Origin: DASQHY01 sp036390175
GTDB lineage: Bacteria > Acidobacteriota > Terriglobia > Acidiferrales > UBA7541
DNA: 36,082 bases
Direction: 5' to 3'
NCBI GenBank assembly: GCA_036390175.1
Contig: DASWCG010000086.1
Coordinates: forward strand, 1 to 36,082
Shown here: positions 1 through 8,052 of the stretch, in pieces
How positions within the stretch are numbered: position 1 is the first letter of the stretch
How the letters are laid out: the number at the start of each line of letters is the position of its first letter
Position numbers and translations under genes: made by a program
The notes under the pieces: generated by a model
What the model saw: only the letters and a program-made list of their open reading frames with translations
What the model was told of the DNA's origin: nothing
Databases searched by the model: none

Positions 1-13
1 CTGAGCGGGTCGC

Positions 14-451
14 ATGAATACAAAAGCTAAATTCGGGGTGGGGACGGGGATCATCCTGATATCGCTTTCCACTCTGGCTTGGCTGGGCGCAAGAGAAAGC
101 AAGACGTACTACCACACCATTGCGGAACTCCCTGCGTTGAAGGGAGCGGCCGCGCGTCAACACATGCGCATTGGCGGGACCGTCGCTCCCGGCTCCATTA
201 CCCACTTGCAGGGGCGGGTGGATTTTGTTCTCGAGGGGGAACGGAAGTCGCTGCCAGTGAGCTACGTTGGCACCGACCCTCTGCCGGATACATTTGTGGA
301 CAACTCCCAGGCGCTCATCGAGGGCCACGCTGCGCCCGACGGGCGCTTCGTTGCCGACAAAGTGCAGGCGAAATGCGCGTCGAAGTATGAAGCGGACCCC
401 GGACAAAAGAAACCGGCAAACGGCAGCGGCGCAGCGGACAAGCGAAGTTAA
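14..451 (+). CDS. ccmE: Cytochrome c maturation haem chaperone CcmE, CxxxY type
   Basis: CcmE is a membrane-anchored periplasmic haem chaperone that takes haem from CcmC and hands it to CcmF/H for attachment to apocytochromes. The 145-residue product has an N-terminal membrane anchor (about residues 7-25) and an OB-fold region with the family pattern of a GGxV strand near residues 54-57 and a VSYxGxxP segment near 82-89. Where most CcmE proteins have HxxxY, this one has C121-A-S-K-Y125, so the covalent haem ligand is predicted to be cysteine. That variant is known from archaea and Desulfovibrio. The C-terminal tail is short, polar and probably disordered. ccmF follows 39 bp downstream. The ATG at 14 is the first available start and gives a complete anchor. 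The identification is firm; the functional consequence of the Cys is inferred. Confidence 0.9.
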   Translation: MNTKAKFGVGTGIILISLSTLAWLGARESKTYYHTIAELPALKGAAARQHMRIGGTVAPGSITHLQGRVDFVLEGERKSLPVSYVGTDPLPDTFVDNSQALIEGHAAPDGRFVADKVQAKCASKYEADPGQKKPANGSGAADKRS

Positions 452-490
452 CCGCACCTTTATTGTCTAGGGAATGATTTCGGAGCTTCA

Positions 491-2551
491 GTGGACCTGT
501 TTGGATCGTTCGCTCTGATTCTGGCGTTTGTCTGCGCCATCTACGCCATCGGCGCGGGCATCGCCGCCATCCTCACGCGCCGGCCGCTACTGATTAAGAG
601 CGCGCGAAATGCCGGGATGGCGGTATGCGCCCTGATCGCCCTGGCCTCAGCCAGCCTGGTCTATCTTTTTTTCACCGACAATTACTCGATCGCCTACGTC
701 GCTTCCCACAGCAACCGTGATCTGCCTGCGTTCTATAAAGTCGCTGCGTTCTGGTCCGGCCAGGAAGGCTCGCTGCTGTTCTGGAGTCTGCTGCTTTCCA
801 TTTACGTCTTTTCGGTTTTGTTCACCTACCGCGGAAAGCATCCCGAGCTGATGCCCTACGTCGGCGTGGTTCTCGCAGGCGTACAGCTATTTTTCCTCAC
901 GCTGAACAATTTTGTCGCCAACCCATTTCGTGTGCTCGGGGCGTTGGGACCGAACGGCGCCCTGCAAATCATCACGCGCGCCGATGGCAACGGATTGAAT
1001 CCGGTCCTGCAATACCCCGAAATGGTGATCCATCCTCCGAATCTGTATTCGGGCTATACCGGCTTCACCATTCCCTTCGCGTTTGCTTTGGCCGCGCTGC
1101 TGGCGCGGTATCCGGGCGAAAAGTGGATTCATCTGACACGCAAGTGGACGATGATCGCCTGGTGCTTTCAGAGCGCCGGCATCCTCCTCGGAGCGCACTG
1201 GGCCTATGCCGTGCTGGGCTGGGGCGGTTACTGGGCCTGGGATCCGGTCGAGAATGCTTCGCTCATGCCCTGGCTGACCGGCACCGCCTTTCTGCACTCG
1301 GTGATGATGCAGGAAAAGCGGGGCATGATGAAGGTGTGGAACGTGTGGCTGGTTTTTAGCACGTTTCTGCTGTGCATTCTGGGGACGTTCATGACGCGCA
1401 GCGGAGTGGTGAGTTCGGTCCACGCCTTCGCGCAATCGAGCATCGGCAGCTGGTTCGTCGGGTTCATGATCGTCGTCCTGGGCGTCTGCACGACGGCTTT
1501 TTTGAAGAACCGTGATTATCTCCGCAGCGACAACCAGCTCGATTCCATGGTTTCGCGCGAATCCAGTTTTTTGTTCAACAACCTGATTTTGCTGGTGGCG
1601 GGCGTGGCGGTTCTCTCCGGTTCGCTCTTCCCGGTGTTCTCGGAATGGATCGAAGGCACGAAAATCAGCGTCGGTGCTCCGTTTTTCAACAAGGTCAATA
1701 TCCCTATCGGGCTGTTCCTGCTGTTTCTCACCGGCGTGGGTCCGCTTCTGGCCTGGCGGAAGACTTCGTTCGAAAGCCTGAAGCGCAATTTTGGCGGGCC
1801 TCTGCTGGGGGGGCTGGTGGCCGGCGGGATCGCGTTCCCGCTGGGCCTTCGCAACTTCTATTCCCTGGTTTGCCTGATCCTTTCCGTGTTCGTTACGCTG
1901 ACGATATTCTCGGAGTTTTTCCGCGGCGCCCGCGTGATCCACGCCCGCACGGGGAGCAATTTCTTATCTTCTGTCGGTCAGCTCACGATGCGCAATACGC
2001 GCCGCTATGGCGGCTACGTGGTCCATTTCGGCATGGTGTTGATCTTTACCGGCCTGTCGGGCACCGCGTTCAATCAGGACAAACAGCAGGAGCTGTCTCT
2101 CGGCCAGTCCATGAATATGGGGCACTATCGTCTGGTGTTGCAGAGTTTTGACACCCGGCCGGAGAAAAACTACACCGCCGAGCGCGCCATCATGGAAGTG
2201 ATGAAGGGAAACCAGCAGGTGATGATGCTCTACCCCGAGCGGCGGTTTTTCCCCACCAACGAAGAATCGGGCACCATGGTGGCGATCTATTCCACCCTGA
2301 AAGAAGACCTCTACGTTGTCTATACGGGGCGCAGCCCGGAGAACCAGAAGCCGGTGATCCACGCATACGTGAACCCACTGGTGAAGTGGGTCTGGCTGGG
2401 CGGGGCCATCGTTGTTCTGGGTACTTTCCTGGCGCTGGTGCCCAATCGTCAGCCGGTTCTCGTCATGCGGGCGGTCACGCAGGCCGTTCCCGCCGGCCCG
2501 GCGCCGCAACCGGTCATTACCAGGGCTTCCTCTTATGAAAGCAGCGACTAG
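491..2551 (+). CDS. ccmF: Haem lyase subunit CcmF
   Basis: CcmF is the large multi-span integral membrane protein of the System I holocytochrome c synthase; with CcmH it attaches haem to CxxCH motifs on the outer face of the cytoplasmic membrane. The 686-residue product is close to the usual family length. It has many hydrophobic segments throughout and a clear WWD domain at W244-G-G-Y-W-A-W-D251, followed by the ENASLMPW signature. A periplasmic loop lies at about residues 540-620, before a final membrane segment. The start is GTG at 491; no in-frame ATG upstream is plausible. The 3' end overlaps ccmH by 17 bp, indicating translational coupling. Nothing appears truncated. Confidence 0.95.
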   Translation: MDLFGSFALILAFVCAIYAIGAGIAAILTRRPLLIKSARNAGMAVCALIALASASLVYLFFTDNYSIAYVASHSNRDLPAFYKVAAFWSGQEGSLLFWSLLLSIYVFSVLFTYRGKHPELMPYVGVVLAGVQLFFLTLNNFVANPFRVLGALGPNGALQIITRADGNGLNPVLQYPEMVIHPPNLYSGYTGFTIPFAFALAALLARYPGEKWIHLTRKWTMIAWCFQSAGILLGAHWAYAVLGWGGYWAWDPVENASLMPWLTGTAFLHSVMMQEKRGMMKVWNVWLVFSTFLLCILGTFMTRSGVVSSVHAFAQSSIGSWFVGFMIVVLGVCTTAFLKNRDYLRSDNQLDSMVSRESSFLFNNLILLVAGVAVLSGSLFPVFSEWIEGTKISVGAPFFNKVNIPIGLFLLFLTGVGPLLAWRKTSFESLKRNFGGPLLGGLVAGGIAFPLGLRNFYSLVCLILSVFVTLTIFSEFFRGARVIHARTGSNFLSSVGQLTMRNTRRYGGYVVHFGMVLIFTGLSGTAFNQDKQQELSLGQSMNMGHYRLVLQSFDTRPEKNYTAERAIMEVMKGNQQVMMLYPERRFFPTNEESGTMVAIYSTLKEDLYVVYTGRSPENQKPVIHAYVNPLVKWVWLGGAIVVLGTFLALVPNRQPVLVMRAVTQAVPAGPAPQPVITRASSYESSD

Positions 2552-3023
2552 ACTTTTGGCGGCAAACATTGCCACAGCATTTGCCATCGGGCTTTCGTTT
2601 TTTGTCTCCGTGCAAGTGTCCGCGCAGCAGAGCGATCGCGTCAAGGAAATCGGGAACCGCTTGATGTGCGTGTGCGGTTGCAATCAAGTCCTTCTCCGCT
2701 GTAATCACGTCGGCTGCACGGCCTCCACAGCGATGCTGAAAAAGCTTGACCAGGTTGCCGCGCGCAACGAATCCGTTGACCTAGCGGTCGAGGACTTTGT
2801 CCAGGAGTACGGCCCGGTGGTCCTCCCGGAGCCGCCGCGGAAGGGCTTCAACCGGCTGGCCATCCTGATTCCGGGCATCGCGTTCGTTGCGGGTCTGGCG
2901 ATTGTTCTCCTGGTGATTGCGCTTTGGCGGCGCCGGGCGCCTCAGGTGGCGGCGCGCCCCGAGGTGTCGCCGGAACTGCTCGCGCGGGTCCGGCAACAGG
3001 CCGACCGCGAGACGGAGGATTGA
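2535..3023 (+). CDS. ccmH: Cytochrome c maturation thiol-redox protein CcmH
   Basis: CcmH reduces and presents the apocytochrome CxxCH thiols to the haem lyase. The 162-residue protein has a cleavable-looking signal peptide (residues 1-30, ending VSA), a cysteine-rich redox motif and a C-terminal transmembrane helix (about 106-131) with a short Arg-rich cytoplasmic tail. The motif reads LMCVCGCNQ with C45, C47 and C49, followed by C56 and C61. This is a cysteine-dense variant of the LRCxxCQ motif of proteobacterial CcmH. I chose the ATG at 2535, inside the end of ccmF, because it yields the signal peptide; the open frame extends further upstream only as ccmF overlap. Function is assigned from the motif, topology and operon position. 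Confidence 0.9.
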   Translation: MKAATRLLAANIATAFAIGLSFFVSVQVSAQQSDRVKEIGNRLMCVCGCNQVLLRCNHVGCTASTAMLKKLDQVAARNESVDLAVEDFVQEYGPVVLPEPPRKGFNRLAILIPGIAFVAGLAIVLLVIALWRRRAPQVAARPEVSPELLARVRQQADRETED

Positions 3024-3024
3024 A

Positions 3025-3405
3025 GTGCTTGCCTGGCTTTCAGACGCGTATCTGACCTCCGCAATCTCCGGCGGGGACACAGCTATGCTGCTTGCCTGCC
3101 TAGCATTGGCGGCGGCTACCGTGATTTTCATCTTTTACATCGAGGCAGACCCGGCCGATTCGGCGCCTCACCGCTCCCACCTGGACCATTTATTGGAACG
3201 CCGCGACACCATCTATGAGAACCTGCGCGACCTCAAGTTCGAGCATCGCGCCGGGAAGTATTCCGACCAAGATTACGAGGAGATGAAGCAGGGGCTTGAG
3301 AACGAAGCGGCGCTTGTCCTCGCAGAAATCGAAACCGTCACGGGCGGCGCCTCACGCCCTGCGCCGCGCGCGAGTGTCCCCCGCGCGGGTGAGACTCATC
3401 CATGA
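3025..3405 (+). CDS. CcmI-like membrane protein without TPR domain
   Basis: The 126-residue protein has one transmembrane helix (about residues 20-38) and a charged cytoplasmic helical segment. Its pattern, LLERRDTIYENLRDLKFEH followed by AGKYSDQDYE, matches the N-terminal module of CcmI, the subunit that delivers apocytochromes to CcmF/H in other bacteria. Full-length CcmI also carries periplasmic TPR repeats, which are absent here, so apocytochrome binding must be done differently or by a neighbour. The start is GTG at 3025, directly after the ccmH stop, with GGAGG at 3014-3018 at ideal spacing; an internal ATG at 3085 is less well placed. The 3' end overlaps the next gene by an ATGA junction. 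Confidence 0.75.
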   Translation: MLAWLSDAYLTSAISGGDTAMLLACLALAAATVIFIFYIEADPADSAPHRSHLDHLLERRDTIYENLRDLKFEHRAGKYSDQDYEEMKQGLENEAALVLAEIETVTGGASRPAPRASVPRAGETHP

Positions 3406-4649
3406 GAGCAACACGGATCGCATTTCTCGCCGCCGCACTGCTCGGAGTTGGTGCGCCTCGCGCGCTGGCTGAAGGCTCGCTGAACGGCACCGTGCGCAAT
3501 GGAACCACCGGCAAACTCGCTGCGGGAATCACGGTTGTTCTTCTCCAGCTCCAGGGTGGAATGGAGGCCGTCGCGGACACCAAAACAGACGCGCAAGGCC
3601 GCTTCCATTTCGACAATCCTGCCATCGGACGCCAACCGATGCTGGTCCGCGCGGCCTATCGGGGCGTGAATTTTCATAAGGCCGTCCCGCCAAAAACCGA
3701 AACCGCCGACGTAGAAATCTTCGAGCCCACAAAGGACGAAAAATCCGTGAGCGTGGCCTCGCGATACATTGTGTTTGAGCCGAGAGGCGATAAGCTCCTT
3801 GTCGGTGAACAATACTCCATTGAGAATAAATCCGCGCCACCTGTGTCGTTTTTCAAGCCGGATGGCAACTTCGAATTGCAGCTTCCCGAGCACGCCGAGC
3901 TTCAACAGGTCGCCGCGTGGGGGCCTTCCGGCATGCCCGTCGTTCAGGGGACGATGGATCGCGGGTCCAACCGTTTTGCCATCGCCTATGCCTTTCATCC
4001 GGGGCAGAGCGGTGTGCGCGTGTCGTATGTCATGCCCTATCCTTCCAACGAAGCGGTTGTCCGCGTGTTCTCTCCCTATGCGATTGGGCAGCTTGGCCTG
4101 GGAGCGCCGCCCACGATGCAGGTGAATAGCCCGGGCTTTCAACCGGCCGGCAACGACCAAGGCATGAGCCTGTACGCGCGCGACGCCGTCCCCGCAGGGA
4201 CGGTTCTGGATATCACGGTTTCCGGCACAGCGCCGGCGCAGCCGGCATCGGATCAGCGCAGCGGAGATGATCCCAGGCCGGTTCAGGCGGTCCCCAACCG
4301 CCTGGACACCTTGAAGTGGCCGCTGATCGGCGGTTTCGTGGTCCTGTTTGTCATCGGGGCATTCATCCTGTGGCGTCAGCCGGCGCCGGCCGGCGCGCCC
4401 GCCGGTGGCGGCGCCGCAGCAATGCCCGAGCAGTCCAGGAAATCCAAGAAGAGGGAATCAAGCGCTGCGTCGCAAGCCTCGGCGGTCGTAGCGCAACTTG
4501 ATCAGCAGGCCAGCGTCAGTCTGGACGGGCTTAAGGACGCATTCTTTCGCCTCGAGCTTCGTCGCCAGGCCGGCACTATCAGCGAAAAAGAGTACGCCCG
4601 CGAGCGCGCCCGCGTCGAACAGACCCTGCGAGACCTGGTGAAAGGGTAG
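3402..4649 (+). CDS. Carboxypeptidase-regulatory-like, single-span membrane protein of the ccm operon
   Basis: The 415-residue product has a signal peptide (1-23, ending ALA), then a beta-rich domain of the carboxypeptidase regulatory-like type at about 26-100 (SLNGTVRNGTTGK at its start, TDAQGRFHFD inside). A second beta-rich extracytoplasmic region runs to about 290, and a transmembrane helix covers about 303-324. The C-terminal tail (377-415) contains a helical stretch with LRRQAGTISEKEYARER that strongly resembles the core of the CcmI-like protein encoded just upstream. The gene overlaps that neighbour by an ATGA junction and precedes ccmA by 12 bp, so it is part of the maturation operon. 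No enzymatic residues are recognised; it may scaffold or bind partners at the outer membrane face. The exact role is unknown. Confidence 0.7.
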   Translation: MRATRIAFLAAALLGVGAPRALAEGSLNGTVRNGTTGKLAAGITVVLLQLQGGMEAVADTKTDAQGRFHFDNPAIGRQPMLVRAAYRGVNFHKAVPPKTETADVEIFEPTKDEKSVSVASRYIVFEPRGDKLLVGEQYSIENKSAPPVSFFKPDGNFELQLPEHAELQQVAAWGPSGMPVVQGTMDRGSNRFAIAYAFHPGQSGVRVSYVMPYPSNEAVVRVFSPYAIGQLGLGAPPTMQVNSPGFQPAGNDQGMSLYARDAVPAGTVLDITVSGTAPAQPASDQRSGDDPRPVQAVPNRLDTLKWPLIGGFVVLFVIGAFILWRQPAPAGAPAGGGAAAMPEQSRKSKKRESSAASQASAVVAQLDQQASVSLDGLKDAFFRLELRRQAGTISEKEYARERARVEQTLRDLVKG

Positions 4650-4661
4650 ACTATCGGCGCG

Positions 4662-5369
4662 ATGCGAACGTCAGCGCCGAACACGCCCCTCGGCATCACC
4701 TTCCATCAAATTGACAAGCGTTACGGCAGCCTCTTCGCGCTCCGGCGTATCTCTGTGCAGATCCGCGCGGGCGAAGTGGTCGTCTTTGTGGGCGCCAATG
4801 GCTCCGGGAAGAGCACGCTGCTGCGTGTTGCAGCCTTGCTTTCCCACCCGACTGCGGGCCGCGTTGAGTTCCCTGGTGGGCCCTCCAATCTCCTGGAACT
4901 TCGCCGGCACATTGCCATGGTAAGTCATGCCACGATGCTCTACGACGAACTGACGGCCGAAGAGAACCTGGCTCTCTTTGCCCAGCTCTATGACTTACCG
5001 GACCGCGGGGCGCGCATCGGCGAGGCTCTGGAAAGCGCCGGGCTGGCTTCGAGACACAAAAGCCTGGTACGCACGTTCTCCCGCGGGATGCACCAGCGTT
5101 TGACCATTGCCCGCGCGTTGCTTTCCGGCCCGGCGTTGCTCCTGCTCGATGAACCCACTACAGGTCTGGACGTGCAGGGCATCGCGTGGCTGGCATCGGC
5201 GCTGCGTGAACTTCGCAGCTCCGGCTGCACCATTTTGATGAGCGCGCACGGGCGAAACGAGACGCTTGCACTCGCCACGCGCGCTGTCCGCCTCGAGGCC
5301 GGAAACGTCGCCGCCGATTCCGCCGCAGGCGTGGACATGCAAGCAATCCTTGCCGCGCGGGAGAGCTGA
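4662..5369 (+). CDS. ccmA: Haem exporter ATP-binding protein CcmA
   Basis: CcmA is the cytoplasmic ATPase of the CcmABCD complex, which drives release of holo-CcmE. The 235-residue protein is a complete ABC domain: Walker A GANGSGKST at 44-52 (K50), signature FSRGMHQRL at 139-147 (an SRGM form, as is usual in CcmA), Walker B LLLLDEP with D163 and E164, D-loop GLD at 168-170 and an H-loop histidine in SAHGRNE. The ATG at 4662 gives the expected length. The stop codon directly abuts the ccmB start, implying coupled translation. Confidence 0.93.
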   Translation: MRTSAPNTPLGITFHQIDKRYGSLFALRRISVQIRAGEVVVFVGANGSGKSTLLRVAALLSHPTAGRVEFPGGPSNLLELRRHIAMVSHATMLYDELTAEENLALFAQLYDLPDRGARIGEALESAGLASRHKSLVRTFSRGMHQRLTIARALLSGPALLLLDEPTTGLDVQGIAWLASALRELRSSGCTILMSAHGRNETLALATRAVRLEAGNVAADSAAGVDMQAILAARES

Positions 5370-6044
5370 ATGAGTATGGTCCGCGCCGCACGCATCGTCT
5401 TCGCCAAGGAGCTGCGCACCGAATTCCGCGCACGCGAGTTGCTGACCACAACGATTGTGTTTGTTCTCCTTGTGCTCGCTCTCTTTAGCTTTACGTTTGA
5501 GCCGGCCGCCGCGGAATCGCGCCGCTTTGGCCCGGGGCTCCTCTGGCTGGCCTTCTTATTTGCCGGATCGCTCATGTTGCAGCCGTCGTTTCTTCGGGAA
5601 CAGGCAAACGACACGCTGGCCGCGCTGCGCCTTGCTCCCATCGAGCCCTTTGCCATTTTGCTCGGCAAAATTGCCTCTAACTTGTTCTTCATGCTTCTCG
5701 CCGAACTATTTCTTTTGCCCATTTTCGCCGTCCTGTATAACGTGCCGGTGCTCGCCGAATTCGGCCCGCTCGCTCTGGTTTTTGTGCTGGGCACTCTCGG
5801 AGTGGCCACAGTTGGTACGGTCCTCTCGGCTATTTCCACCCACGCCCGCATGCGAGAGTTGATGCTCCCGCTCTTGCTTCTGCCGGCGCTCACGCCGGTT
5901 CTGATCGCCAGCACAGAAGTCACCGCAGGGCTTCTTTCGGAATCGCCGGCCTTGAATTGGGAGGGAGTCGCCTTCCTGGTGGTGTTCGACATCGTTTTTT
6001 TGACGGCGGCATGGCTTTTCGGAGAATATCTATTCGAGGAGTGA
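5370..6044 (+). CDS. ccmB: Haem exporter membrane protein CcmB
   Basis: CcmB is the membrane partner of CcmA. The 224-residue product has an amphipathic N-terminal stretch with KELRTEFR, typical of CcmB, followed by about six hydrophobic segments. FLREQANDTLAALRLAPIEP (residues about 72-91) is a recognisable family loop. Its length matches the family (about 220 residues). The ATG immediately follows the ccmA stop, and the ccmC start lies 11 bp beyond its own stop. No anomalies were seen. Confidence 0.92.
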   Translation: MSMVRAARIVFAKELRTEFRARELLTTTIVFVLLVLALFSFTFEPAAAESRRFGPGLLWLAFLFAGSLMLQPSFLREQANDTLAALRLAPIEPFAILLGKIASNLFFMLLAELFLLPIFAVLYNVPVLAEFGPLALVFVLGTLGVATVGTVLSAISTHARMRELMLPLLLLPALTPVLIASTEVTAGLLSESPALNWEGVAFLVVFDIVFLTAAWLFGEYLFEE

Positions 6045-6055
6045 GCGTAGACGCG

Positions 6056-6754
6056 ATGGAAAATTCTAAAGGCCCCGCGGGGATCCCCTGGGCCGGCACA
6101 ATCGCTGTGATTGCCCTGATGACCGTCGCAGGGTACGCAGCCCTGTTCGTCGCTCCCACCGAACGCACCATGGGGGTGATCCAGCGGATTTTTTATTTCC
6201 ATGCGACGAGCGGGATGACGGCATTCCTTGCGTTTTTCATCTGCTTCATTGCCAACCTCTTGTATCTCTTCAAGCGGGAGATGCGCTGGGACTGGCTGGG
6301 CGTCTCTGCGGCTGAGGTGGGAGTGGTGTTCAACACGGTTGTTTTGGTGACGGGGCCCATCTGGGCGCGGCCGGTGTGGGGCATCTGGTGGACCTGGGAT
6401 GCGCGGCTGACCTCGACGTTTGTGCTCTGGCTGCTCTACATATCCTTTCTGCTGCTGCGCACGCTCATTGGGGAAGCAGATCGCCGCGCCGTAGCCTCAG
6501 CCGTGTTCGGGATTTTTGCGTTTCTCGACGTTCCGCTCGTGTATATGTCCATTCGCTGGTGGCGGACACAACACCCCCAGCCTGTCCTGTTCGGCGGGCC
6601 CGGCTCCGGTCTGGACCCGCAGATGCGCGTGGTGTTCTACACCTGCTGGGTGGCTCTGGCCGCACTCATGGCGCTGGTCATGCGCCAGCGGTTCCGGGTG
6701 GAGTCCTTGCGCCATGAGGTGGAAGAACTGAGGATTCAGGTGGAGGGGCGATGA
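6056..6754 (+). CDS. ccmC: Haem delivery membrane protein CcmC
   Basis: CcmC loads haem onto CcmE at the periplasmic face. The 232-residue, six-span protein carries the tryptophan-rich motif VWGIWWTWDARLTS (W108 to D115) and the preceding conserved segment QRIFYFHATSGM with a candidate axial histidine. I chose the ATG at 6056. A GTG at 6041 and longer upstream starts overlap ccmB and lack a better ribosome-binding site. The C-terminus ends in a charged helix. Its stop overlaps the ccmD start by an ATGA junction. Confidence 0.93.
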   Translation: MENSKGPAGIPWAGTIAVIALMTVAGYAALFVAPTERTMGVIQRIFYFHATSGMTAFLAFFICFIANLLYLFKREMRWDWLGVSAAEVGVVFNTVVLVTGPIWARPVWGIWWTWDARLTSTFVLWLLYISFLLLRTLIGEADRRAVASAVFGIFAFLDVPLVYMSIRWWRTQHPQPVLFGGPGSGLDPQMRVVFYTCWVALAALMALVMRQRFRVESLRHEVEELRIQVEGR

Positions 6755-6891
6755 AGAATCTGAACAATCTAATGGTGGCGTACCTTTTTGTCTGGGGCAT
6801 TTTCTTCGTTTACCAAGCGACGGTGGCGCGGCGCCTGGCCCGTTTGCAGGATGAGGTGCGCCGGCTCAGGGAAGAAGCGAAAGGGAAGTGA
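6751..6891 (+). CDS. ccmD: Small haem exporter subunit CcmD
   Basis: This 46-residue protein has a single hydrophobic helix (about residues 8-23: VAYLFVWGIFFVYQ) followed by a charged amphipathic helix rich in Arg and Glu (RRLARLQDEVRRLREE). That is the standard CcmD layout: a short single-span protein that stabilises CcmABC and helps release holo-CcmE. It starts at an ATGA overlap with ccmC and ends 12 bp before hemH. It is short enough to be missed by automatic calls. Identification rests on position, size and topology, because CcmD sequences are poorly conserved. Confidence 0.85.
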   Translation: MKNLNNLMVAYLFVWGIFFVYQATVARRLARLQDEVRRLREEAKGK

Positions 6892-6903
6892 ACGACGCCC
6901 GCG

Positions 6904-7917
6904 ATGACTGCTCCGGCCGCGCGCAAACGAGTGGGTGTAGTCCTATTTCAACTCGGCGGGCCGGACTCCCGCGAGGCCGTCGAGCCATTTCTTTACAATC
7001 TTTTTTGTGACCCCGACATCATCCCCCTCGGTCCGCTCGGAGGAATCGTTCGGAAGCCGCTGGCCTGGTGGATTTCCCGAAGGCGCGCCCAGAACGTCGC
7101 CCACCACTACGATAGAATCGGGGGACGCTCTCCGATCCGTGTGCTGACCGACCGTCAGGCGCGCGCGCTCGCTGGCGCTCTCCGCCCGACGATCGAACCG
7201 CGCGTGACCATGGCCATGCGCTACTGGCACCCGCTGACTCAGGAAGCGGTTGCGGAAATCAACCGCGAGCCGCTGGACGAACTTGTCCTTCTCCCTCTCT
7301 ATCCTCAGTATTCTTTTGCCACCACGCGAAGCAGCCTCCGCGAGTGGGAGCGTCTCTATCGCCCGCGAGTTCCCGCGCCGCCGGTGCGCGTCATCCAAGG
7401 ATTCCACGACCACCCGCTCTATATCGAAGCGCTGGTCGAGAAGATCGCGCTCTGCTTTCGCCAGTTCGAGCGGCCGAGCGAAGCGCATTTGGTCTTCAGC
7501 GCGCACGGGCTGCCACTGATTCTGGTGGAGAATGGCGACCCGTATCCCAAGCAGGTCGAGGAGACGGTGCGGCTGGTGCGCGAACGCGGCGGCTGGAGCA
7601 ACTCCTGGACGCTCTGTTTCCAAAGCCGCGTAGGCCGCCAGAAATGGCTCGAACCGACGCTGACGGCCACCCTCGAGTCGTTGGCCCGAAGCGGCGTGAA
7701 GCAGGTTGTTGTGATACCGGTTTCGTTCGTCACCGAACACGTCGAAACGCTTCACGAAATCAATGTCGAAGCGCGCGAAGAAGCCGAAAAGCTGGGCATT
7801 GAAAAATTCCGCATGATGCCGGCCGTGGGAGATTCGCCGAAATTTATTGCCGCACTGGCGGACATGGTGTTGCGCGCCACGGGCAGGAAATCGTCCGCGG
7901 CGGAGCCGCTGCGTTGA
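6904..7917 (+). CDS. hemH: Ferrochelatase HemH
   Basis: HemH inserts ferrous iron into a porphyrin, the last step of haem b synthesis (or coproporphyrin metallation in the coproporphyrin branch). The 337-residue product is of typical length. It contains the opening LFQLGGPD motif, LPLYPQYSFATT (about 130-141), the catalytic FSAHGLP with H201, QSRVGRQKWLEP (240-251) and the SFVTEHVETLHEI segment with E281. It is the last gene of the ccm operon, placing haem supply together with haem export and attachment. Which porphyrin is the substrate cannot be decided from the sequence alone. Confidence 0.95.
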   Translation: MTAPAARKRVGVVLFQLGGPDSREAVEPFLYNLFCDPDIIPLGPLGGIVRKPLAWWISRRRAQNVAHHYDRIGGRSPIRVLTDRQARALAGALRPTIEPRVTMAMRYWHPLTQEAVAEINREPLDELVLLPLYPQYSFATTRSSLREWERLYRPRVPAPPVRVIQGFHDHPLYIEALVEKIALCFRQFERPSEAHLVFSAHGLPLILVENGDPYPKQVEETVRLVRERGGWSNSWTLCFQSRVGRQKWLEPTLTATLESLARSGVKQVVVIPVSFVTEHVETLHEINVEAREEAEKLGIEKFRMMPAVGDSPKFIAALADMVLRATGRKSSAAEPLR

Positions 7918-7959
7918 AAAACGCGCGCCTGCGGGCGTTCCCGGAAGCATGGAATCGCC

Positions 7960-7988
7960 TTGACAGTATTTTGCGCACAGCATATAAA
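7960..7988 (+). promoter_or_regulatory. Sigma70-type promoter for the bc-complex operon
   Basis: TTGACA at 7960-7965 is separated by exactly 17 bp from TATAAA at 7983-7988. It lies in the gap between hemH and the Rieske gene, about 65 bp before the Rieske ATG. A perfect -35 and a 5/6 -10 at ideal spacing make this the best promoter in the window. Confidence 0.75.
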
Positions 7989-8052
7989 TATCTGTTGGTC
8001 TTGCCGCAAGATTTGTTTTCTTTATTTCCTTCGTGAGGTGGCCCGGCCTCAT

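Noticed and set aside
7100..7120. Short GATA-like run inside hemH considered as promoter
   Set aside because: No -35 and inside a strongly coding region.
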